Assembly: GCA_903888345.1 (NCBI GenBank)
Contig: CAISTG010000050.1
Span: 1-53,179, forward strand
DNA length: 53,179 nt
Reading direction: 5' to 3'
DNA from: Candidatus Buchananbacteria bacterium
Lineage (GTDB): Bacteria; Patescibacteriota; Patescibacteriia; 2-01-FULL-39-33
Every line of letters begins with the position of its first letter. Positions within the stretch are counted from its first letter, which is position 1. Positions 6,720-14,005 of this stretch are shown piece after piece. The notes under the pieces are model-generated. The model saw only the letters and a program-made list of their open reading frames with translations, searched no databases and was not told the DNA's origin. The translations under genes and the position numbers were made by a program.

Positions 6720-7540
6720 TGACCGTCCTCGAATTATTGAAGCGGCAGACGCTCGAGGATGGCCAAGGCATTATGTTGCGAGCCAAACTTGATGGTGCCG
6801 AGATTCTAGCCGTCGACAAACGGCGACCAGCAACTGCCGACACCAAGTCATTACGCAAGTTATGTGTTTCCGTTTGTTCCGGGTGTGCTATTGGCTGCAT
6901 TTATTGCTTTACCAATGGCCGACACCATTACCGTCCCTTAACCGCGACGGAAATAATTGAGCAAGTCGAGGCCCTAATTAAATTTGCCCCCGAAACTGCG
7001 CTGACTGACTTTGCCGAAACCAAGATCACTTTCAAAGAGATGGGTGATCCACTACTTAACCCTCAAGCAGTTTTAGCCACGATTGATCATTTGACGACAG
7101 TGAAGTCTGATTTTCATTTCATTGTCTCGACAGCGGCGCCGCAACTTAATTTGTGGTTTTATGAAGCCCTAGCGCAACGGCTGAAGACCAATCGCATTCG
7201 CCTGTGCTTTTCTTGCCACACTACCTCGACCGAAGAACGGTTGCGGCTCAATCCGAAAATGAAGATGCTTGATCTCAAGCAAATTTCGGAGCAAGTTCGT
7301 AAATGGCCCGGTCTACCGGTCACCTTGAATTTCATCGTCATCGATGGCTTCACTTATGACCTCGACCGCTTAGCCGAATTATTCGATCCCAATCGCGTTT
7401 TTATTAAACTGAACTATTTTGATGATAACGAATTCGTCAGAAAAGCCGGGCTCAAAAATGCGACACCAGAATGTGTCGCAAAACTTGAGCAAGAGCTTAC
7501 CGCCCGCGGCTATCAGTGGTCGCAACGACTTCGTCCTTAG
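6719..7540 (+). CDS. RlmN/Cfr-like radical SAM protein, short
   Basis: A 273-aa radical SAM enzyme. C56-x3-C60-x2-C63 (CAIGCIYC), preceded by CVSVCSG, matches the RlmN layout (CVSSQVGCxxGCxFC). FKEMGDPLLN at about 101-110 corresponds to the RlmN 'GMGEPLLN' SAM-binding segment. RlmN methylates 23S rRNA and tRNA A-positions using a C-terminal Cys. Here the C-terminal region shows no ACGQL-like Cys, and the N-terminal RNA-recognition domain is missing (273 versus about 350 aa). It may not be a methyltransferase. It overlaps the pyruvate-kinase-like gene by one base, suggesting a joint pathway. A terminator follows. Confidence 0.85.
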   Translation: MTVLELLKRQTLEDGQGIMLRAKLDGAEILAVDKRRPATADTKSLRKLCVSVCSGCAIGCIYCFTNGRHHYRPLTATEIIEQVEALIKFAPETALTDFAETKITFKEMGDPLLNPQAVLATIDHLTTVKSDFHFIVSTAAPQLNLWFYEALAQRLKTNRIRLCFSCHTTSTEERLRLNPKMKMLDLKQISEQVRKWPGLPVTLNFIVIDGFTYDLDRLAELFDPNRVFIKLNYFDDNEFVRKAGLKNATPECVAKLEQELTARGYQWSQRLRP

Positions 7541-7557
7541 TACTTTTAGTCCCAACA

Positions 7558-7584
7558 GCAACCGTAATTAACGGTTGCTTTTTT
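7558..7584 (+). terminator. Terminator after the RlmN-like gene
   Basis: GCAACCGT (7558-7565) with ACGGTTGC (7571-7578), then TTTTTT. Confidence 0.9.
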
Positions 7585-7644
7585 AATTGTTTAAAACTAC
7601 CACGATTTATAACTTTTGTCGGCCAAAACGACAACATCAACCTA

Positions 7645-7673
7645 TTGAATTGATTGGTTTTTTGCGCTAAGTT
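7645..7673 (+). promoter_or_regulatory. Promoter of the radical SAM-kinase-nucleotidyltransferase operon
   Basis: TTGAAT (7645-7650) and TAAGTT (7668-7673) are spaced by 17 bp. Transcription would start only about 7 nt before the ATG at 7687, so the message would be almost leaderless. Confidence 0.45.
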
Positions 7674-7686
7674 AGAGAGTAACAGT

Positions 7687-8871
7687 ATGACAAATTTTTA
7701 TCTCTACAATCAAAAAGTTTGCACCCGTCTTTATCTTTTTGGCCATGACTTGCGACAACTGCTCCTGGCTAACAACTGGCAGGAATCCGAACTAGCTCAA
7801 GCTGATTATATCTTTATTAATTCATGTTCGTTTTTGAAAACTACCGAGGATTATTTCATTACTAAAATTAAAGAGCTAGATCAACAGAAATCTGCTCAAC
7901 AAAAAATAGTGGTCTTTGGTTGTTTGCCCCATACTGCTTTGGAGCGCTTACAGCAAAATTTCTCCGGTGAAATTATCACGACTAGAGAACTCTCGGCTTT
8001 GGCTATGGCGCTCGGCCTAGAGCAAGTAGCGACTAATATTGGTTATACTGTTCCGCGCCAACTACGTTTCCGTGATCGGATTAACAAATTACTTAACACC
8101 TATCTAATTAAAGATGCTTACCTAGGCTTCTTATCAGGTGAACTCGCCTACTATCTCAATATTAGTCGTGGTTGCCTAGGAAATTGCTCCTATTGTTCGG
8201 AGAAAACGGCGCGTGGGAAGTTAAAAAGTCATTCAATTAGCGATATTAAGATCGCCTTTGAATCCGGTCTCCGCCAGCACTTCCGCCTCTTTTCCCTTAA
8301 CGCCGATGACGTAGGAGTTTTCGGTTGGGATAATCAAGAAAACATCGCTATATTATTAACCGAATTATTATCCTTCTCCGAAAATTTTAAATTGATTCTA
8401 ACCGAATTTAATCCCTGGGGACTAGCCAAATATCGCACTGAACTCCTGCCGTTACTTACCTCAACAAAAATTGCGCACATTACCATTCCCTTACAATCAG
8501 GCTCCGATCGAATCTTAAAACTAATGGATCGACCTTACTCCGCGAGTGATATTTTAGCAATAATTAAAACGATAAAATCCAAGCATCCGACTCTAGTTAT
8601 TAATACTCATTTGATTGTTGGCTTTCCTGGTGAACAAGCCGAGGATTTTCAAACGACGCTAAAACTAATCGAGTCCGGCCTATTTGATAAAGTAAAAATT
8701 TTTAAATATTCGGATCATGAGAAAGTCGCCAGCTACTTGTTACCAGACAAGGTTCCATTACCCATAATTGATAGTCGTTTCCGTCAACTCCGAAGCGCGA
8801 TCCTGAAACAATCATTGCGACGATTGAACTTAAGAAATATTCTACTTAACCTGCCACTCTACCTCAAATAA
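7687..8871 (+). CDS. MiaB/RimO-like radical SAM methylthiotransferase homologue
   Basis: A 394-aa protein. The N-terminal UPF0004-like domain has three spaced cysteines, C12, C47 (NSCSF) and C79 (FGCLPH), as in enzymes binding an auxiliary 4Fe-4S cluster. The radical SAM core carries C163-x3-C167-x2-C170 (RGCLGNCSYC) and IPLQSGSDRILKLMDRPY near 268-285, a hallmark of the MiaB/RimO/MtaB families. The C-terminal TRAM RNA-binding domain is absent and the tail is a short basic helix, so substrate recognition must differ. I chose ATG 7687 rather than the in-frame TTG at 7654, because the TTG lies in the promoter. The next gene starts 2 bp after its stop. Likely role: methylthiolation or another radical modification of RNA or protein (family knowledge). 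Confidence 0.88.
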   Translation: MTNFYLYNQKVCTRLYLFGHDLRQLLLANNWQESELAQADYIFINSCSFLKTTEDYFITKIKELDQQKSAQQKIVVFGCLPHTALERLQQNFSGEIITTRELSALAMALGLEQVATNIGYTVPRQLRFRDRINKLLNTYLIKDAYLGFLSGELAYYLNISRGCLGNCSYCSEKTARGKLKSHSISDIKIAFESGLRQHFRLFSLNADDVGVFGWDNQENIAILLTELLSFSENFKLILTEFNPWGLAKYRTELLPLLTSTKIAHITIPLQSGSDRILKLMDRPYSASDILAIIKTIKSKHPTLVINTHLIVGFPGEQAEDFQTTLKLIESGLFDKVKIFKYSDHEKVASYLLPDKVPLPIIDSRFRQLRSAILKQSLRRLNLRNILLNLPLYLK

Positions 8872-8873
8872 TT

Positions 8874-9446
8874 ATGTATATCTTAATTGGTGGACAACCA
8901 GGCACTGGCAAAACGACCTTGGCGCAAAATTTGAGCCGTAAATTTAACGCGCTCTATCTATCGACAGATAATCTCAAAATGTTTGCCCGGGCGATTAATT
9001 CAGCTGATCCCTTTATTTCTACTGATAGTCATAGTGCCTGGGAAAAGTTCGGACGCAAAACACCGGCTAATATCATTAAGGGTTATCGGGCGCATAATCA
9101 GTCTTTAGAAAAATTATTGTTAGCTGTCATTAAACAAGCTGCGGCCGTTAATAAACATTTAATTATTGAAGGTGTCCAGGTAACACCAGCTATTTATCGT
9201 CAGTTAACGGGTGAAAAATTAGCCGTTTATCTTGATTTGCCTCAGCGTAAAGTTCATACCAAAATTTTTGCCAAAAAGAATTCAGCACGAATTAATGAAA
9301 ATACTTTGTGGAACAAAAATTATGACGCCATCACTCTCATAAATGGACACGCCAAAGCTGCTGCCTCAGTAGCTGGCTTTACTATACTGCAGCATCAGAC
9401 CGCTAGCAAGTTAACTAAAATTGTTATCAATAAAATTCGCCTATGA
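8874..9446 (+). CDS. P-loop NTPase / small-molecule or RNA kinase-like protein
   Basis: A 190-aa P-loop protein. Walker A is GGQPGTGKTT at residues 6-15. YLSTDNL at about 29-35 and LIIEGVQV near 97-104 resemble the 'D at the end of strand 2' and 'Walker B / IEG' features of shikimate-kinase-, zeta-toxin- and 2-phosphoglycerate-kinase-like folds. A Lys/Arg-rich segment (KIFAKKNSAR) could be the lid. The substrate is unknown. It starts 2 bp after the radical SAM gene without an SD and overlaps the nucleotidyltransferase by 4 bp (ATGA), so the three genes are a translationally coupled set. Confidence 0.85.
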   Translation: MYILIGGQPGTGKTTLAQNLSRKFNALYLSTDNLKMFARAINSADPFISTDSHSAWEKFGRKTPANIIKGYRAHNQSLEKLLLAVIKQAAAVNKHLIIEGVQVTPAIYRQLTGEKLAVYLDLPQRKVHTKIFAKKNSARINENTLWNKNYDAITLINGHAKAAASVAGFTILQHQTASKLTKIVINKIRL

Positions 9447-10303
9447 TTTATCAAGAATGCGACTACTTCTGTGATCAGCAGGGTGATATTTATATTGTGC
9501 GTGGCTATCGCCATCCGCTCCCGCTAATTCGCGCCCAATTAATTTACCAGAAATGTGCCAACGGCACTCGAATTAGAAATACTGGAGAAAAATATCATAA
9601 AATTGTTAGAGATGAAATCGTCTATATTAATGAACAAGAAATTAGCGAATATTTTCAACCGAGAAACAATCCGATTCGTTACCAGTTAACGGGTATTTGG
9701 CTCGATATCTATAATCAATTAAAAGCGATTGTACCTGAATCAGCTATTGGAATTTTCGGTTCTACTCTTTTAAACTTTCCCGTCACCCGCGATGTAGACT
9801 TTATCGTTTATGGATTAACTAACTGTAAATTATTGAAAGAGAATTTTAACTCCTTTAAACTAGCCCTGCACGTACCAGGAATTTCTCTTGACCATATCGA
9901 CTATCAGACTAAAAAATTTGCCGCTTCTCATAACCTAAAGACTAACAGTCTAACAAAAACTTTAGCCAACAAGTGGTGTACTGTTCAAATCGCGCCAGGG
10001 ATTTCTAATACGATTATGTTTGGCTATGAACCAGATGAGCTTGCTGACTGGATAATTGCCGATGATGAAATTGGTCAGGAAATTCAAATTAGTGGAATTG
10101 TTTTAGATGATCTTCGGTCAAATTTTTGCCCCCGTGTTTTCAGTCTAGAGACTAACGATGGTAAAATCTACGATATAAAAACCTACTATTGGGCTTACCA
10201 TTCCTGTGTCAAAACTGGCGATCAGGTTACCATTACCGGCAAATTGGTTTCTAATAATGTAATCTTGCTCAATAACTTTAACCATGGAATTATAATTAAC
10301 TAG
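9443..10303 (+). CDS. Nucleotidyltransferase-fold protein with OB-like C-terminal region
   Basis: A 286-aa protein. The Pol beta-type nucleotidyltransferase signature is clear: FGS (G106, S107), nine residues, then D117-x-D119 (RDVDF), with a likely third acidic residue in LDHIDY. This predicts NMP transfer to a protein, RNA or small molecule. The N-terminal about 90 aa is unrecognised. The C-terminal about 80 aa (from IQISGIVLDDL to VTITGKLVSNNVILL) alternates strands in an OB-fold-like way, suggesting nucleic-acid binding. ATGA overlap with the P-loop gene places it last in the three-gene operon. A role with the other two in RNA modification or repair is inferred. Confidence 0.82.
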   Translation: MIYQECDYFCDQQGDIYIVRGYRHPLPLIRAQLIYQKCANGTRIRNTGEKYHKIVRDEIVYINEQEISEYFQPRNNPIRYQLTGIWLDIYNQLKAIVPESAIGIFGSTLLNFPVTRDVDFIVYGLTNCKLLKENFNSFKLALHVPGISLDHIDYQTKKFAASHNLKTNSLTKTLANKWCTVQIAPGISNTIMFGYEPDELADWIIADDEIGQEIQISGIVLDDLRSNFCPRVFSLETNDGKIYDIKTYYWAYHSCVKTGDQVTITGKLVSNNVILLNNFNHGIIIN

Positions 10304-10310
10304 CTTAGTC

Positions 10311-10339
10311 TTGTTTAATTAACGAGTATATATTAAGAT
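10311..10339 (+). promoter_or_regulatory. galE promoter
   Basis: TTGTTT (10311-10316) and TAAGAT (10334-10339) with a 17-bp spacer, leaving a leader of about 20 nt with no SD. Confidence 0.55.
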
Positions 10340-10366
10340 TAGAACAATTAATTAACCACTAATTAT

Positions 10367-11332
10367 ATGAAAGTCCTAGTCGTTGGCGGCGCCGGTTACA
10401 TCGGTAGTCACGTCTGTAAAGCCTTATTAAAGGCAGGTTACCAAGTTAGAATATTTGATAATCTCTCCACTGGCCTGAAAGAAAATATCTTATCTGGCGT
10501 AGAATTTATTGATGGTGATATTTTAAACCAATCACAAATTAAAGCGGCACTGACTGATTGCGAAGCCGTCATTCATTTGGCTGCCTTTAAAGCCGCTGGA
10601 GAATCAATGATCTATCCGGAAAAATATTCGGTCAACAACTTAGTTGGAACAATAAATTTGCTTAACGCCATTTCCGCTAGCCCCATTAGAAAAATAATCT
10701 TTTCCAGTAGCGCCGCTGTTTATGGTGAGCCGAAATATTTGCCTATGGATGAACAACATCCAACTGAACCCGTCAGTTACTATGGTTTTACTAAACTAGA
10801 AATAGAACGCTTTTTGAGTTGGTATGATCAATTAAAAAATCTTAAATTTGCAGCCTTGCGCTATTTTAATGCCGTTGGTTACGACAGTGAAGGAGAGCTA
10901 AAGGGTCTAGAAAAAAATCCAGCTAACTTACTGCCAATCGTGATGGAAGTCGCCCAAGGCACTCGACCTTATCTAGAAATTTATGGCGATGACTATGATA
11001 CTAAGGACGGAACTTGCATTCGTGATTATGTTCATGTCGACGATTTAGCTATTGGCCACGTTAAAGCCTTGCAATATTTAATCGATAACAATGTTAGCTT
11101 AACCGTAAATTTAGGAACCGAGCAGGGATTAAGTGTTAAAGAAATTATTAATGAAGCCGAAAAGCAATTGGGGCGCCAACTGGCCACCAAAATTAGTCCG
11201 CGCCGCGCCGGCGATCCGGCCGCAGTTTATGCCAATAGCAGTAAAGCCAAAGAACTCTTAGGTTGGGAAGCTAAATTTAGCGATATTAGTAATGTCATCA
11301 AGACCACACTAAATGCTTACGGGATTAAATAA
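10367..11332 (+). CDS. galE: UDP-glucose 4-epimerase
   Basis: A 321-aa extended short-chain dehydrogenase/reductase. NAD-binding GGAGYIG at 7-13, DNLSTG at 31-36 (a typical GalE segment), SSSAAVYG (113-120) and the catalytic Y139-x3-K143 (SYYGFTK) are all present. RYFNAVG and GTCIRDYVHVDDLA are further GalE landmarks. It interconverts UDP-glucose and UDP-galactose and supplies precursors for surface glycans in the cytosol. Related epimerases acting on GlcNAc or uronic acids cannot be excluded. It is monocistronic with its own promoter and a strong terminator, and has no SD. The many Ser/Thr/Asn residues of the giant surface protein could be glycosylation targets, a speculative link. Confidence 0.95.
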   Translation: MKVLVVGGAGYIGSHVCKALLKAGYQVRIFDNLSTGLKENILSGVEFIDGDILNQSQIKAALTDCEAVIHLAAFKAAGESMIYPEKYSVNNLVGTINLLNAISASPIRKIIFSSSAAVYGEPKYLPMDEQHPTEPVSYYGFTKLEIERFLSWYDQLKNLKFAALRYFNAVGYDSEGELKGLEKNPANLLPIVMEVAQGTRPYLEIYGDDYDTKDGTCIRDYVHVDDLAIGHVKALQYLIDNNVSLTVNLGTEQGLSVKEIINEAEKQLGRQLATKISPRRAGDPAAVYANSSKAKELLGWEAKFSDISNVIKTTLNAYGIK

Positions 11333-11350
11333 CTCTCGATATACAAAAAA

Positions 11351-11378
11351 GCAATTCAATATCCTGAATTGCTTTTTT
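11351..11378 (+). terminator. Terminator of galE
   Basis: GCAATTCA (11351-11358) pairs with TGAATTGC (11365-11372), followed by TTTTTT. A run of A upstream makes it bidirectional in form. Confidence 0.9.
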
Positions 11379-11537
11379 AATTTGTGCTTGGGGTATTAAA
11401 TCTCCTACACGAATCTAACTCAAAACAAGAAAATATACGAATTTGCCTAAAACCCTTCTTTCGTATCGCGGATATAAATTATTTAATTCCCTAATTTTAG
11501 CCACAAAAAATACATGAAAAATTGTAAACCTCGACCC

Positions 11538-11565
11538 TTGACAAAATAGAAATCTGCTTTATAAT
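11538..11565 (+). promoter_or_regulatory. Promoter of the novel ncRNA
   Basis: Consensus TTGACA (11538-11543) and TATAAT (11560-11565) with a 16-bp spacer. Predicted initiation at about 11572 coincides with the first base of the RNA's outer helix. Confidence 0.85.
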
Positions 11566-11571
11566 TAAAGT

Positions 11572-11802
11572 ATAAGATGATTCGGGACCAAAATAGTCGG
11601 TAAAATCAGTGGAATAATTCTTCTTTCACCTCACCCAACTCCACCTCCTTCCTCCATTATTCCACCCTTTCCACTTCCAAACCCCTCATCATCTTACCTC
11701 GCCCTTTCTTTCTCTCTTTCTCACTTCGCTCTTTCCTTCCTTCTCTTCGTACCTTCCCCCACCGCACCTTCCCTGGAACGACCTCTGGCCGTTCCTTTTT
11801 TT
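11572..11802 (+). ncRNA. Candidate structured ncRNA with anti-SD loop and pyrimidine-rich tail
   Basis: A transcription unit of about 231 nt with a consensus promoter, an intrinsic terminator and no ORF longer than eight codons. The outer helix pairs TAAGATGAT (11573-11581) with ATCATCTTA (11688-11696), then GGG (11584-11586) with CCC (11683-11685) after a 2x2 internal loop. An asymmetric bubble (11587-11608 / 11666-11682) leads to a second perfect 10-bp helix, GTGGAATAAT (11609-11618) with ATTATTCCAC (11656-11665). The 37-nt apical loop is almost G-free and contains CACCTCCTT (11642-11650), identical to the 3' anti-SD tail of 16S rRNA. From 11697 to 11774 a nearly pure C/T single strand follows. 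It matches no RNA family I recognise. It could pair with SDs as a regulatory RNA; that role is inferred. Confidence 0.7.
11775..11802 (+). terminator. Terminator of the ncRNA
   Basis: GGAACG (11775-11780) pairs with CGTTCC (11790-11795), followed by TTTTTTT. Confidence 0.85.
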
Positions 11803-11806
11803 ATCC

Positions 11807-11840
11807 ATAAAAAAACACTCGCCGTAACGAGTGTTTTATT
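11807..11840. terminator. Bidirectional terminator between the ncRNA and the HAD gene
   Basis: AACACTCG (11814-11821) pairs with CGAGTGTT (11828-11835). A-tract on the left and T-tract on the right allow termination both ways; on the minus strand it ends the HAD/TrmB operon. The 11381-11537 stretch between galE and the ncRNA promoter holds nothing I can support. Confidence 0.8.
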
Positions 11841-11842
11841 TT

Positions 11843-12550
11843 TTATAATTTATAGATCACGTCTTTTCTTTCCACTACTATTTCCCAACCATGTTTCTTT
11901 GCCTCTCGATATAATTTACTATTCGGATTAAAACAAATCGGTCGCTCCACAGTTTTCATTAAACTGATGTCACCTTCGGAATCACCGACGCCAATTGATC
12001 CCTTAAGAGATAAATTCTCTTTTTCTAAGGCACGCTTCAAAATCTTTGATTTATCAGCAATTAAATCGGCATGCAATGTTTGACCAGTAAACTGGCCCTT
12101 TTTATCAACTTCATAAAGTCGTCCATAAACCTTATCAAAACCTAAACCTTTTACAAATAATTTTACCAAATCGCGCGGTGAATGTGAGATCGCTAATAAA
12201 TAATAATTCTTCTTTTTTAAATCTTTAACTAGGTCGCGCGTAAAACGATAAACGCGCTTGTGATGAAAGGCCAAAACTTTTTTAGCAACTCGCTGGAAGT
12301 CTTTTTCTTTAACGGTAACAATATATTTTTCATACGCTACAATAACGGCATAAATATATTTGTCATAGGAATCTTTACGATTAGCCCAGTTTTCATAGGC
12401 CTTAGCATAAATAGTTCCGGCGGCCTCGGGAAATAATCCTTCTTGGATTAAGGCTTCAGTCATTTCAATCAGTAAGCTCGAACGAAAAATTGTGCCATCA
12501 ATATCGAAGACAGCGACTTTTTGTTTTTTGGTTGAAATTTTATTTGTCAT
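11843..12550 (-). CDS. HAD-superfamily phosphatase (SerB-like, subfamily IB)
   Basis: A 235-aa HAD hydrolase. Motif I is FDIDGT with nucleophile D16 and D18. Motif II is the Ser in AISHSP. Motif III is the Lys in DKSKIL. Motif IV is GVGDSEGDISLM. The helical cap between motifs I and II fits subfamily IB (phosphoserine phosphatase-like enzymes). The exact substrate is unknown. It lies 20 bp downstream of the TrmB-like regulator on the same strand and is probably cotranscribed with it. No SD is visible before the ATG, only an AT-rich leader. Confidence 0.9.
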   Translation of the reverse strand: MTNKISTKKQKVAVFDIDGTIFRSSLLIEMTEALIQEGLFPEAAGTIYAKAYENWANRKDSYDKYIYAVIVAYEKYIVTVKEKDFQRVAKKVLAFHHKRVYRFTRDLVKDLKKKNYYLLAISHSPRDLVKLFVKGLGFDKVYGRLYEVDKKGQFTGQTLHADLIADKSKILKRALEKENLSLKGSIGVGDSEGDISLMKTVERPICFNPNSKLYREAKKHGWEIVVERKDVIYKL

Positions 12551-12570
12551 ATTATTTTATAGTTACATTA

Positions 12571-13308
12571 TTATATTGACCGCCAAATCATCTCAAATAA
12601 TTCCCGATTCATTTTTATGATGCTTTCATTTTCAATCACCATCGCTAAGATTGGCGGCGTAATCTGATTTATCACTACTCGATGTGGAATTATGACCATG
12701 TTAGTTGTCAGTTTATATTCCTCCGGCATAATTTTAATCTGTTCATTGAATATCTTTTCGATATTCTTATGCTCACGAGCCACTGGCGAATCTTGTGCTA
12801 ATATTCTAATATTTATATTTAACTTGGCTCGCCGTTTAGTAAAGTCTAAAAAAAATTCCGGATCTTGTTTGAGCCACAAATCCGTATCACCAATAATTAA
12901 ATAATCTTCATGCGGCCGAATATCCCGCAATAAATTTTCATAGACATTTTTAACTCCTTCAAGACCTTCATAATAACTGATAAATGCTCCACTAGAATGC
13001 AAATTGTATAATGCCGTAAACTCCGGCAAATTCTTTTTAACTTGATGGCGCATCTGCTCAATCAGTGACTCTAACTTATCTGGACTTTCCGCCACATACA
13101 AAGTCTTCCAACCCATTAATTCAACCTTAATAAGACCCCTAGTTTTTAGGGATTCTAAAATTGAATAAACCGTCGTTCTTTTAACTTGCGCCGATTTAGC
13201 TATTTCCTGGACTTTACTGGGCCCCAATGACAAGGTCGCTAGATAAACTGAGGCCTCTTTTTCGGTTAAGCCAATACTAACAAGGGTATTTACCAGCTTA
13301 TTTTCCAT
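12571..13308 (-). CDS. TrmB-family transcriptional regulator
   Basis: A 245-aa regulator. Residues 1-80 form a winged helix-turn-helix typical of TrmB/MarR-like proteins: LVSIGLTEKEASVYLATL, VQEIAKSAQVKRTTVYSIL as the recognition region, then KTRGLIKVE as the wing. The C-terminal 160 aa resemble the ligand-sensing domain of TrmB proteins (GLEGVKNVYENLL, then DYLIIGDTD, then RRAKLNINIRILA). Related proteins bind sugars, but the ligand here is unknown. It is first in a two-gene unit with the HAD phosphatase and has a short, SD-less leader. Its promoter overlaps repeated TTTAG(A/T) motifs that could be an autoregulatory operator. Confidence 0.88.
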   Translation of the reverse strand: MENKLVNTLVSIGLTEKEASVYLATLSLGPSKVQEIAKSAQVKRTTVYSILESLKTRGLIKVELMGWKTLYVAESPDKLESLIEQMRHQVKKNLPEFTALYNLHSSGAFISYYEGLEGVKNVYENLLRDIRPHEDYLIIGDTDLWLKQDPEFFLDFTKRRAKLNINIRILAQDSPVAREHKNIEKIFNEQIKIMPEEYKLTTNMVIIPHRVVINQITPPILAMVIENESIIKMNRELFEMIWRSI

Positions 13309-13346
13309 ACTTTTATCTTTTTGTCTAAACTTTCGTCAACACTTTT

Positions 13347-13375
13347 ATTATATAATTTAGATAAAATTTAGTCAA
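13347..13375 (-). promoter_or_regulatory. Promoter of the TrmB-HAD operon
   Basis: On the minus strand, TTGACT (13375-13370) and TATAAT (13352-13347) are spaced by 17 bp. The region 13350-13380 contains repeated ATTTAG/TTTAG elements, a possible operator. Confidence 0.65.
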
Positions 13376-13398
13376 ATTTATATATCTTGTTGACAGAA

Positions 13399-13427
13399 CT
13401 GACAAAATATTGTTATTATCTTATACT
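13399..13427 (+). promoter_or_regulatory. Promoter of the 13.5-kb secreted orphan
   Basis: CTGACA (13399-13404) and TATACT (13422-13427) with a 17-bp spacer. An alternative TTGACA lies at 13390-13395. It is divergent from the TrmB promoter, with about 25 bp between the -35 boxes. Confidence 0.6.
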
Positions 13428-13513
13428 ATATTTGTAAGATGATATAGAAATCACTTACGCCTCTGCCAATGGTTGGCGAGGAAAGAACCTTACAACAACC
13501 AAGGAGAAGAATC

Positions 13514-13954
13514 ATGAAAAACAATTTCGCGATCCTGATGGTCATCATGGTAGCCTTCGCTGCTACCGCCGAAGAAAAGAACGCTACACTCTTGCAGATG
13601 ACGCCTGTCATCTCGAAGAATTTGACCGAAATCTTACCCCATAACACGGCAGCTTTGTTTGACACCGATGGTGATAATATATCAGAAATCTGTCAAACGA
13701 ATCTCACCGGACAATGTGATCAATGGAGCATAACAATCGATAATCCGACAATTACGTTTACAGCATTCGGGACCAACGGCCAATCCAAAGTGTCAGCTCG
13801 GATTTCCTTCCCCGGAAACGATCCGATAATTAGCGTATTTTTGATTAGTAACATCAAAGAGAATCTATTCCAGTGTGACTTAGTGGCCGTTACCAAAAAT
13901 CACCAGGTCAAAAAAGTGATAGTGGCTCAGAAAACTTTGACCGTCACTAATTAA
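13514..13954 (+). CDS. Secreted orphan protein with a calcium-loop-like motif
   Basis: A 146-aa protein. I chose ATG 13514 because AAGGAG lies 8 nt upstream and a signal peptide then begins at residue 1 (MKNNFAILMVIMVAFAATA, cleavage after ATA near residue 19). An upstream in-frame ATG at 13469 would bury the signal. The mature part contains DTDGDNISEIC, which resembles the DxDxDG calcium loop of dockerin/EF-hand-like repeats, and four cysteines in total that could form disulphides. The rest is predicted beta-rich. No family recognised. It is monocistronic, with an A/C-rich leader typical of the orphan genes here. Confidence 0.8.
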   Translation: MKNNFAILMVIMVAFAATAEEKNATLLQMTPVISKNLTEILPHNTAALFDTDGDNISEICQTNLTGQCDQWSITIDNPTITFTAFGTNGQSKVSARISFPGNDPIISVFLISNIKENLFQCDLVAVTKNHQVKKVIVAQKTLTVTN

Positions 13955-13965
13955 AGCACATTAAA

Positions 13966-14005
13966 CGCCGAGGACAGTCTTGTCCTCGGTGTCCAATTAT
14001 TTTTT
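13966..14005 (+). terminator. Terminator-like hairpin of the 13.5-kb gene
   Basis: A 10-bp stem, GCCGAGGACA (13967-13976) with TGTCCTCGGT (13981-13990); the TTTTTT tract follows only after about 9 nt. The stem begins with GCCGAG like several other terminators here. Confidence 0.6.

Noticed and set aside
7654-7687. TTG start at 7654 for the MiaB-like gene
   Set aside because: It would sit inside the predicted promoter, and the added residues MVFCAKLESNS are atypical. ATG 7687 begins the conserved domain.
11572-11802. Identity of the ncRNA as 6S RNA, tmRNA, SRP RNA or RNase P RNA
   Set aside because: The two-helix layout with a large open loop and pyrimidine tail lacks the conserved 6S open-complex bubble closed by a hairpin, the tmRNA tag frame, the SRP GGAA/GNAR loop and the RNase P core motifs.
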